NCBI GenBank assembly: GCA_028751875.1
Contig: CM054155.1
Span: forward strand, 12,162,619-12,226,618
Direction: 5' to 3'
Origin: Rapana venosa
Lineage: Eukaryota > Mollusca > Gastropoda > Neogastropoda > Muricidae
DNA: 64,000 bases
The number at the start of each line of letters is the position of its first letter. Positions within the stretch are counted from its first letter, which is position 1. Shown piece by piece: positions 49,076 through 64,000 of this stretch. Under the pieces are notes generated by a model, which was not told the origin of the DNA, did no database searches, and was given only the letters and a program-made list of their open reading frames with translations. The position numbers and the translations under genes are program-made.

Positions 49076-49456
49076 CTTAAAGGTAGCCTATAACCTGCAG
49101 ACAAAACAGCTTCTTTACACGTTGTTCTAAATAAATCTTCCACAAACAATGTCCACTACTTTTACTTCTCTTTGAATATCCCCCTCTCTTCTTCCTCCTC
49201 AAATCATTTTCAATACCCACTCTCTGCTAACATCAGGTGCACAGGTAATAAAACACTCCTCCATGTTTTACAGAGTAGGCCATTTATGACCAATGGTATG
49301 GATGACACAAACATGTTCATACCTAGCATGCTTTGGGCGCAGTACCAAACCCCCCCTGATTAGGAAAAAACAATCAGGATGCTTTTTGCTGTCATCAGCC
49401 TTCACATATGGAGGCTTATGACACAGAACCTAGATTAAAGAGGGCTTATCACGTTT

Positions 49457-49744
49457 GGAGCACCGTGGTCGATGGTTTAGGCGGTCACTCGTGATCCAGA
49501 GGTCCGGGTTCGATCCCCGCTCGCTCGTGTTGTTCCTTGGAAAGACACTTTACTCCTATTTTCCTCACTCCACCCAGGTGTACAAGTGGGTACCAGCTCT
49601 GCTGGGGAAGTATCTGGCGACAGACTAGCGTCCTGTCACAGGGGTGGTGAAAAACCATCAGTTCGCTTAACGCTACAGAAACCGGGATAAGCTCCGGCTC
49701 TATGGGCCTTCTGGCTCGAAAGAACATACTTTCTTACTTACTTT
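49457..49744 (+). mobile_element. tRNA-derived SINE, near full length (SINE D)
   Basis: Head with box B GGTTCGATCCC (49,507-49,517), then the central aagacactttac and cacccaggtgtac...gggtacc block, ending at cttctggctcg and a (ttac)n-like tail. Possible target duplication ttatcacgttt / ttattcacgttt with one indel. It is not a functional tRNA gene. Confidence 0.8.
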
Positions 49745-51535
49745 TTATTCACGTTTAAATAAAAATAAGGAAACAAAGATAGAACAAGATCTTTCACTAA
49801 TCATGGGGCAAAATCTACCCATACTGAAAGAAAGAGTAAAAAAAAAAAAAAAAAGATGAAATTTTGTTAACCAATGTTATGGCGGCAATGAGCTACGTCC
49901 TGGCACTTGATCACACCACAGACACAATGAAGTGCAGTGTGAATTCAATGTCTGCAGTGCATGCTCTGCATAAAGATGTGATGACAATATGGTGGGCTTG
50001 CACAGAGAAGAGATAGGATGTAAATGCAACTTTTCACCACACGTAAGTAATTTTACCATTTCAGACATGAAGAATTGCTGAAGTTCACTCTATACCTGTC
50101 TATACTGTGTTTTAGAATATCTTTATTTCTGAATCAAAACAAACCCTGCTCCTGTCAATTAAAGTTTATGGAATAGTTATACCATTAAAGTTAGCAGTCT
50201 CCCTGATAACAGATAATGATGTGCTCAAAACCAAGGTAAAGCAAATAAGAGAAAGCAAATTCTGTATATATAACAACTTGACAACTAACACTCTACAAGA
50301 GAGAGGTTTTCAGCTGAGGATCCTAGCGGCTGAACAGACTGGCCTACAGGCCCTGCAAATACCTATCACAGTGCAACACGGTCATCACTACCACGTAAAC
50401 AAACTCATCACAAGAACAAACACAACTGAAAACAACATCCCCAAACTTCAGATCTCTTGTACCTAACTATCATATCACACATTTCAAAAGAGCAAAAAAA
50501 CCAACAAACTAAACAAAAATAAAAGAAAACAGGGAGGGAGGGAGAGAAAACAAATCTGTGAAAAGACAACTTCTCTGGGAATTGGAACCCATATTTCCTT
50601 TATTTTGACAATGTTTTGATTTTCAGAAAAAAACACCCTTTAGTATATAGAAGTAGAATTCAACATCCAAGCAAGTACCTCTACACAGCGGGCAATCCAG
50701 ATCAAAGTCAAATACAACCATCAAAGTCCAAAACACTGAGAAAAAGACAAGAGAAAAACGATCGAGTGATGACCGAAAAAAGGCAAGGAAGGGTAGCGTT
50801 TCCCACATCCCACAGGTGCAGATAGCAATATATCCAACATCTACCACATCATGTCCTACACATGAGCCAACACAACTCATACAAACCTACAGAGATGGCT
50901 ACTGTCTTACACTCCGGCGATACATGTCAAACTCAATATTCGGATACACACAAAAGGAAAAACAGCCAGGAGAAAAATGGGAAAGGTAGGTAGGCCACAG
51001 CTACATCATAGAGGCCAGTAATGATTCAGTAGTTACACCCAGTCAACCCCACCACTTCCAAGGCAAAACTGCATACATACATACACACACAGAGAAGAAG
51101 GAAAAGTCTACCAAGATGCTACTACCAGTCACGCAGTGTGTAATGTTACAGTTGTGACATGTATACAGAGATGCCATCTATCCACTACAGACACTCAGGC
51201 TGAAGAATTGGTGCAGATCTCTCCCTCTCTCTCACAGAGGGAGTGTTGTGATGAGGGTAGGGTCACACACACACACACCCACACTACATGGGGCAGAGGG
51301 CTGGGCCACAAAGCTGGCCTCTCACAACTCCCACACCATCGCAGTCCCCAGGGCAGCAGTGAAAACAATGACAGGCAGCAAAAATGGACAGGACACTTGA
51401 TCGTCATCTTCATTGCTTTTTTTTGTTTACGAACAAAATTGAGGTTTTGTAAAAACCAGTTTTTTTCCCCCTGTCTCTCTGATCATACTGTTCTACTGAC
51501 ATATATCCTCAAACACTGGAAACAATAACACACCT

Positions 51536-51630
51536 TATAACTCTGGACACAACAACACACCTTCCAACACAACAACACACCTTCCAACACAACAACACAC
51601 CTTCCAACACAACAATACACCTTCCGACAC
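51536..51630 (+). repeat. 20-bp tandem array, 4-5 copies
   Basis: The unit acacaacaacacaccttcca is repeated with few changes. Confidence 0.85.
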
Positions 51631-53477
51631 TGGACACAACAGCCACTTACTCTAACAACAAAAGGTGACTGAACTAAAACGTCCAGAACAACCAATCTGC
51701 ATTCATAAGAGGAACGTACTTGGAAAACACAAAGTACAGAATGACCAGTTCTAACAACATCTGTACCTCAAGACATGGACCGGAAAAAAAAGAAAGAAAT
51801 CAACTGATTCTGGATCATACAAAATGGTGGTAAGGCAAGCATAACTGATGTATGTCAAAACAGGTTATCAAATATTGAATAAAATATTCACATAACTAAT
51901 GACCAACTGTTAAAAGTTAAAAAAACACATTATAAACAACAGTTAGGAAATATTTCAGCCAAGAATGAGAAAATGGAGAAGAGGAGAGAAAGTTAAAGAA
52001 CTGAAATCCACACTCAAAATGACTTCAACTTTGCCGAACTAAAGAATACCTATACAGTTCTTTTCAGCCAAACTGTGTAGCACACCTGATAAATGGATGA
52101 AGACCAATACAACTATGAAAAGTAATGTCAATTTGCTATGACCCTGCTTATTTTGTACGAGTCTGCACAAGACCACACTCGTTATTGTAAGCATGTTAAA
52201 TCTGTCACAGTAGCAGCCTAGAGATTTTTGCATACATTCTTTGTGCTAGGAAAAGAAAGGAGAGAACCCAGTGGTAGATGCCTGCATCTACAACACCAAA
52301 ACAGATGCATACTCGGGGCCTGCTCTGAGTGACACTTGAGGCACAACTTGAGCAACTCAGCCACAGCTCTGTGAGTGTAATTCAGCCAGCTCATTGCACC
52401 GTGGCTGCCTTTTTTGTGGGTAGCTCTAAGCTGAAACCAGAGCAAGGCTGTAAAGAACCAGCCCTCCCTTTCTCCCCAAAACAAAATTCAGGTTACTTTT
52501 CCACGCATGGGAAAATGCCAAACAGAAGACCACTACGCTACTCACAACTGTGAATGAACATGTGAGAAAAGAGAGGATAGAATAAAAAGAAAAAAAAAAC
52601 CCTAAACAATTTTTTTTAATGAAAATTTTATAAAAACAGAACAATCCAGCACAAACTGTTCAGAAAATGAAGACACATTCTGACTGTCACGGCAATCTGA
52701 GAGCTGGTTAGCGTCTTCACTTAGGACTGCAAAATGTAAGCACAGCCACCATCCACAGGAGTGTCTTTTTCAAACATATGACCAAAGACAGAGTTCTCAT
52801 ATCCATGATGACTGCAGAAAAACCATTGTCTGGACTCACTGGAAGCAATGGATAACCTTCGTTAAGTGAATTTGAGCAAATTATTCCTAAAAGGCTTTTG
52901 TGTATCTTTTGAAGCTCTAACTCATTGAAAACAGATGGGTTAGTAGGGGAGATTGAGAGCACACTGCCTTGTAAGAACTGCCTCTAAAAGAACGCAAATG
53001 CGCACACAATTCATTCACACAATTCCTACTATGGCGATCTTGCTGAGCCATGGCAGGGGAAGTTAGGATGGAAGGGTCAATGATGGACAGGTTGCGAGTC
53101 TAAACCTCTGAACCTGTCAGCATTGCAAGAGTGAGGAAGAGCTGAAGACATGCCGGAAAGCTGGACACTAAAGATGGCCAGTAGCTATCAATGGTTGCCA
53201 GGCGCAACAGACGACAAAACTGCAATGTATTAAGTATGGTCCCTTCATTAAACTTCTCACGTCTGTTGCCACCGGAGAGTTTCGTTTTGTTGAAGCTGAT
53301 TCCCTTGTAAACCCATTCATCTGAACTGCGGCACACAACTGGACATGACTTCCACTCAGCCACACACACATCACACAGGTGTTAGAAGTGAAGTCAAGGC
53401 AGATAAATGACGGTTACACTTTTGTTGAAGAGAGACCAGCTTTAAGCAGTTTTCTACTAATTCTAGCTTACACACAC

Positions 53478-53481
<4 letters not shown>

Positions 53482-53536
<55 letters not shown>
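53482..53536 (+). repeat. (GA)n microsatellite
   Basis: About 55 bases of pure GA. Confidence 0.97.
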
Positions 53537-53541
<5 letters not shown>

Positions 53542-56435
53542 TGACAAACTTTAACATAACCTAATGTCTGCTTCGATCTGCCTTGGCCCAAAACAAAATA
53601 CATGGGTTGATATAGTAGGATTCTAATGGTCTTGAGGTCATAAGTTTGAATCTTAGCAGCGTGCGACTGTGTGTGCATGCGTGTGTGTGTGTGGACTGTA
53701 TGCATGCAGAAGATCATGCATGCAGGCACACAGAAGACGCTGTCATTTCCATGACCACCTGGTCAGCTTCAGAAAGACAAATGTCATTAGCATATCAGAT
53801 CCTTTAGCACAGTGCCACTGGCCAGAGTGAACTGGCACAGGAGGGGGCAAAGAAATGACAGTTTGTTTGGTGACTACACTTATCGTGTTCAGCTTGAAGG
53901 CATGAGCTTGTACACACTGCTATGCATGATGCATTGTCTCTATCCCCTCCCTAAAAAGGCCTCTTCTCTTATACTGCTGTTTTTACTATTTTGTTATTTT
54001 TTTTTATACACTTGAAATGTTTGGTCTTGTGGATCAGGAAGAAGCACAACTCCTATCCACTACAATAACACCTCTCTGCTGAGCACAGCGCCGATGAGCA
54101 ACAATAACATCACATCTGGCTGACACAGTTAAGCAATTAACTTATATCACTGAGATCATTTGGAATGAGACCACACATTCAAAATGATGACTTTTTCCCC
54201 CAAACATGCAATGATCGATCATGCAGCTAGTCACACAACACTTGATCCCCTTGCAAAGATCTTGCTGAAATAAGTCATGTGCTGAAACAACCATATCTCC
54301 CAAATCATTTGCACTCCCCTCCCCCCCCTTCCCCCCAAAAAATATCAGAAATCTTTTTTTTCATTTTAACGTGATAATTAACTCCTATCAAAATTAGGGA
54401 GTATTAAAATTTTGCCAGCTGAAAATTATGGCACATTATTAACATATAACTGAAAACTTAATGGATAATTCAATAGCAAAAGGGCAAATGATTGTTGTAT
54501 GAGTTCTTTAAGCAGTATCTACCATGTCTGTACTCCTTCAGGGCACAGCCTTGATCAAGACAGTGGGAACTGTAGCCTTGACTGTAAGGACTGTGAAACA
54601 GTGTATCAGCATGACCAAAATAAGGCTCGACAGTGCTACCCACAACTCCCATGTGTGTCTCAAAATAGCCCACACTGTGTGCAACAGCATTTGGAAGGGA
54701 AGACAACTCAGGTCACTTCTTACTAAGACCTTTGATAAGAGCGTATATAGTTTTGATTCTGAAGTGTTTCATAGTTGTTGGATTTAAAAAATTAAAAAGT
54801 CGTTAGACCTTTTATTCAAGGCTGAACATAATGTGTTCAGATATGAAATCTCACTGATAATAAAGTGATATCAATTCTAAATAATGTGAATCTTTCAGGT
54901 ATCATTTTGAATCAATAAAAAAAGAATATGAATACCCCCCCCCCCCCCCCCACCAAAAAAAACCCCAAACCAAACCCAAAAAACCAAACCTACCCCCCAA
55001 AAAAACCACCCCAACCAACGCTAAACCCCACAACAACAAAAACCCTTGACAAAAACACAACAACCCCCTTCTCCTCACAACAATCCTTCCCACCCCACCA
55101 AAAAAAGGTATTAAATTTCATAAGTCAGCCAGTTTTGCAGTTGCTCTTTAGTGTTTACATGTACAGTTACGTTGTGATATTGCTACACCCTTTGTTCTTG
55201 TTCAGTGATCTTCGAGACATTTAACTGACTGAGTGTGCATGAAATGGAAGAACAAAATCCAGCCACATGATGAATCTCTTTTATCCTTCTGTCTTCAATC
55301 TGGTTCAGTACCACCCTACATACTGTCTGAAGTGCTTCCTTCACTTAATGGCAGCTTCAGTGGTTTTCTAGGCATCTACAGCCACATCAGTGTATCAATC
55401 TGTTGTACAAATATCAACACAAAGAAAGGTTCCATCATTTTTCAGTAAATTAACATTGAGAAATGGACTGGAAAGCAAACCAGAAACCATGAATACACGA
55501 GCTTACACTATGATAATATTCTGCTTATCAACAGCACACACAGTTAACTTATCACCAAAAACAAACTTTTACCATATCTCCATCAGAATTCTTTCTGATT
55601 ATTACCAAAAACACCCAACAAACCGATTCAAAGAATCCACACTCATACTCATTTCACTAAATGTTTTAAAAAAACATTACACCACTGTGTTTTCAATATA
55701 TTAACGATTCATTTCAAAAACAAAACAAGAAACCCTCCACTTGCAAGATCTTGCTAATCTTTTTCCTTAAAATGAAAAAAAAAAAAAGCATTCATAAACA
55801 AAACTGAACAAGAAATCTGGAGATGAGATCCATGAACAGAAATATGCAAATGATTCTCAGTCATATGATATCTGGTAACATCTGAATGTGAACATTATTC
55901 TAAAAGATGACAGAAAACTATAAACCAAATGCAAATCATACTTGCATCAAATGCTAAATTTCTCTTTCTTGGATTTTTTTGTCGCTATTGACAAATGTCG
56001 TCTAACTCATAAAATTTGTGACAAAAGCCTCTTCTTTGCCACCACAAACACAAAGCTGACATACACAACACTGGAACAACAAATTTTAAAGCACAATTCC
56101 AGTGACTGGACCACACAACAAAACCACCTGAAATACTCATTCAACACTGAACATGACACTCCACCACAAAATGAGTCGCACTGCACCTGACCCACTTTCC
56201 CGCTAGGAATCACTTTAGGCAGCTGGGGTCAGGTGGTCGATTTGGAGATTTCCATCGATTCTAAAAACATAAGCTTTCTTCTACCTTATAATGAAGCATT
56301 AAGGCAACACTTTGTTTCCATATGGTTTAAAAAGGCATTTCAAAATACCCGTATCCTGGCATTTAGCATTTCGATCTGCAAAAACTTTCCCTAAATCTGT
56401 AAGATTTTCAACCTGTTTGTTTTACTGAATAGCTT

Positions 56436-56441
56436 TTTATT
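56436..56441 (-). terminator. Nearest candidate poly(A) signal for AMMECR1
   Basis: TTTATT on +, so AATAAA on -, about 250 bases after the stop codon. Use of a much more distal site is also possible. Confidence 0.35.
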
Positions 56442-56693
56442 GCAGATTAATGACACGTTAGCAATAAAAAAAACCTGAACTCCAGTACAATGCGACTCAT
56501 TATGTGGTGGATGAGCACATCAACAACGTCCTTAAAGTCATATACCAAATCTACACGTATACACAGCAACTCAATAACAAAATCAATTAAGGTCACTGCC
56601 TCATTTCATATAGACCAATCAGCTGCAAGCTTACTTAAAGAACTGAAAGAAACAAAATACTGCTGCCCACTTGGAGACTGCGTTCCACGTTAA

Positions 56694-61124
<4,431 letters not shown>

Positions 61125-62936
61125 TTACAGTTCAAAACGACAGTGTCACCAGGCAAAATAGTTTTTATCATATTTTGGAAATCAAGTAAATAATTTTGTT
61201 TCGGACTGCCTGCTTGCATTGGTTGTTTGAAAAGGCAGCCATGTAGAATGAAAAGAAACCAAACAAATGCTGCTATCATCAACAATCACAATGACAACAA
61301 AAACGACAAATAAAACATGGAGAAGAAGAATAGAAGGGAAAAAAAGATAAAACAGAATGAACGAAAATCGTTATGTGATTTTCTTGTTTTTGTTCCAATT
61401 AAGGTAAAAAAAAAAAAATCAAGAAGAAAATGAATCACAGGTATCAGCTGTGTCTCTCACCTGCTTCATGGTGAGTTTGGCTCTTGGAATGAACTTTCAA
61501 TTTCAATCTGAATACTTTCTCCAGTGACTACTGACTTATATGGCAAGGTCAGCCAGCTCTTATTATCAGGGTGTACAGCCCAGCCAACCTCAAGGGCCAT
61601 ATCTGGGCTGACATCTAGCCAAAAGAAAATCAGCACTGATTATTGTCATCACACAAACTTCATATATAACTCCACAGTCCACCGAAATATTACAAAACAG
61701 AACAAAACCAACTAACCAAACAAAACCCAGCAATAACCATCACTACCTGCACCCCCCCCCCCCCCCAAAAAAAAAAGAGTCCCCAAACGCCATCTCAAAT
61801 CACACCTCCAACCCCACACAAACAAATAATAATAAAACACACCCCAAAACTGCATTTATAAACAACTGTAATGGAAAATCAGGCATTATATTCTACCAAA
61901 ACCCACTGCCAAAAATCATGTTCACGACAGACTTCTGGCAAATGCTTACATCAACTACATTTCTCAGACATTAGACCAGAAAAAACCCCAACTCAAAAAT
62001 AAAAGAATAAATTCAATAATTCATTGTTTACAGCCACACACATGTGCGCACACACACACACACACACTTTCATGTACAGAATGCACTTACAATACAAAAA
62101 CCAGCATGGAAATGAAAAAAATCCCCCAAAACCCAACCAACCAAACCCCCACCCCAATCCACATAAATCATCCCGGCTCAAGAAGTATCAAATTTCCTCC
62201 CCCCCCAAAAAAAGTCCATGAAAAAATTTCTTCTTAAGTTATAATCTAAGGCTTCAAATTTTCCTCCCTGTAACAGAGATCAATGAATCTTTACCTGCAA
62301 ATTACCAGGTTACTCTTGCTGACCACAATGGCACAAGCTGTTACACTTCGCACTCTCAAATCCTAACTCAGAAAATATGATGATTGATGGGAACAGCTTG
62401 TGCCTAAAAGCTTACTGGGAAGTAGGGACACATGAAAGGGAGGGGAACAGTGGAGGCCGAATATTGACAAGAGACAACAGGGAGGGGGGGGGGGGGGGGG
62501 AGGGGCACACACATACATACACATACCTACACACACCCATACACACACGAAACACAGAGTATTTGTGGTGGTAAGATAACAAATAGTTTTTAAATAGCCT
62601 TTTTCATTGCGAACATAATCTATTTTTAAAAGCATTTTTGCCTGCTGTGCCTTTTTGTTTTTATCACTGGATCAGTGTTTGTCTGAACCATCGCTATTGT
62701 TGGTCACTGTGTTGTTAGCTTAAATAATACGTCTGATTATTCAGTATTTGTAGTACTTATATATTAAGGTTCATTTTTATTCAATACTGTTATATGACAT
62801 TGCTTTCAGTTATATTGTTTAATCTTTCTTCTAAGGCATTTTTTAAGTATCTGAAATCACTAGATGAGCAGTGTTAAACCGATGATAACACCACACACAG
62901 ACACACCCACACACACACATTTAGTACACTTGTCTA

Positions 62937-63345
62937 GATAGGGTGCATTGGTGGTCTAGAGTTAACGCGCTTGCCGTTTAAAGCAAAAAGTCTGGGTTTG
63001 AAGTGAGTAGTGGTTTGATCCCCATTTGGGCCTGAAAGTTTTCCCCCTTCCATTAGACCATGAGTGGTGGTCTGGGTGCTAGTCTTTCACATGAGATGAT
63101 AAACTGAGGTCCCATTGTTACACATCACATATAAATTATAATTAAGCATACATACCAGAACCCACAGCAACAAGAGACTTTTCAAAGAGAGTTGTCCCTG
63201 GCAAAATCCTGTACAAAAAGGACACTCTGATAGGGAAACAAATACAGCTGCTGTCAGGAAAAGAAAAACAAAAGATGGCGCTGCTCTTGTGGTGATGCCA
63301 GGGACTACACAGCCTGAATTTCACAGAGAGAAATCTTCCATGCCT
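62937..63345 (+). mobile_element. tRNA-derived SINE, near full length (SINE A)
   Basis: Box B-like GGTTTGATCCC follows a tRNA-like head; the body has gagtggtggtctgggtgcta and gataaactgaggtccc. The second half includes gagttgtccctggcaaaat, gatggcgctgctcttgtgg and aatttcacagagagaaatct. The same second half appears inverted at 38.44-38.64 kb, so the unit is a dispersed family. Confidence 0.75.
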
Positions 63346-63960
63346 GAAACAACACAATACAAAACTACTTATAAGAAGTAAGATACTTGGTCAGACATAG
63401 CGGACAAGCTTGACAGATCAAGATTGACAGACAAGGAGGCAGACAGATGAGAGAAAGACAAGGCAGAGGCAGACAGTAACACTTCAGCAGTACAAGTATT
63501 CAAAAGTACGCTGTAGAACAATAAGATAGACGCACTGAGCAGCAAACAGACCACGACATATATACATATCATAAATTATATAAGTACTATCCAAACTCTA
63601 GACAGACAGACAGATCTTGAGATCTATACGTCAATCCATGTATTGTCATATTAGTTAACTGAATTGTCCTAGATGACCGACAAACACAATTCATGACTGT
63701 GTTTATCCAATACAATAACTCCAAATCTCCAGTTTAATAATACAGAACTTTATCACAATAAATAAAATTATTGATTCTCAGGAATAATAACCTGTAAATA
63801 TAAAGGCATTGTGACAGTGACACATGAAGAAGCCCGACAGGCAGGCAGCCAGATACGAGGCAGAAAGACATACTGATATTGACAGGGCAGTAGATAGATC
63901 TATCTAAACAAGTACTGAAGTAGAGAGACAGATGGCATTTGAACACACAGACTGACATAG

Positions 63961-64000
63961 TCTCTCTCTCTCTCTCTCTTTCTCACACACACACACACAC
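63961..64000 (+). repeat. (CT)n(CA)n at the window edge
   Basis: Direct reading; cut by the window boundary. Confidence 0.95.

Larger units (their letters stand above)
40761..56435. other. Long interval without a recognisable gene
   Basis: I find no conserved exon on either strand. The interval holds a perfect 144-bp tandem duplication (41.6-41.9 kb), A/C-only tracts with poly(C) near 42.0, 46.0, 47.7 and 55.0 kb, small tandem arrays (48.87-49.07 and 51.54-51.63 kb), a nearly complete SINE (49.45-49.74 kb) and (GA)n at 53,482-53,536. The A/C bias of the + strand from about 42 kb onward fits transcription from the - strand, so part of this could be AMMECR1 3' UTR. Confidence 0.5.

Noticed and set aside
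49457..49530. Possible tRNA gene (box B GGTTCGATCCC)
   Set aside because: No acceptor-stem pairing is evident and it continues into a SINE body; it is a SINE head.
54470..54726. Overlapping Cys/His-rich frames on both strands
   Set aside because: Frames on opposite strands over the same bases, neither resembling a known family; consistent with chance.
63142..63357. Open frame on - beginning MCCF, checked as an AMMECR1 upstream exon because the family has an MCCFCFDVL segment
   Set aside because: The resemblance stops after four residues and the stretch is the reverse of a SINE A tail.

Overview
This is eukaryotic nuclear DNA from an animal. It is AT-rich, full of microsatellites, and its genes are split by canonical GT-AG introns. 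The intron density, the protein divergence from vertebrates and the style of the tRNA-derived SINEs suggest a lophotrochozoan, most likely a mollusc and perhaps a marine gastropod. That placement is inference. I see no prokaryotic operons, CRISPR arrays or stand-alone tRNA genes.

Three conserved protein-coding genes are readable from exon homology. (1) A mitochondrial carrier of the SLC25A14/SLC25A30 (UCP5/KMCP1) type lies on the + strand. Ten coding exons between 12,599 and 30,666 rebuild a 295-residue protein in one continuous frame. (2) EMC5/MMGT1, a small subunit of the ER membrane protein complex, lies on the - strand. Four coding exons between 40,534 and 35,707 give 102 residues. (3) The C-terminal part of AMMECR1 lies on the - strand, with four exons between 61,098 and 56,694. 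Its 5' exons are not visible and probably lie beyond 64,000. The carrier and EMC5 converge on the 32.4-35.7 kb interval. The three genes act in unrelated processes: inner-membrane transport, insertion of membrane proteins in the ER, and an AMMECR1-domain function. Their proximity is a matter of linkage, not an operon. The human relatives SLC25A14, MMGT1 and AMMECR1 all lie on the X long arm, so the cluster may preserve old animal linkage.

The rest is non-coding and repeat-rich. 1-12.5 kb has no recognisable exon and many simple repeats. The carrier introns hold a 1.1-kb piggyBac-like element with intact TTAA duplications (15.6-16.7 kb), degenerate LINE reverse-transcriptase remnants in antisense (23.9-25.6 kb) and a minisatellite just before the last exon (30.3-30.6 kb). 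The 40.6-56.4 kb interval has no convincing gene. From about 42 kb its + strand is strongly A/C-rich, with long poly(C) runs, and it may be partly a long 3' UTR of AMMECR1. At least four SINE families occur. The clearest copy is a chimeric tRNA/5S-rRNA-headed SINE at 58,631-58,916, flanked by a perfect 14-bp target-site duplication. Several shorter repeats recur across the window without an assigned family.
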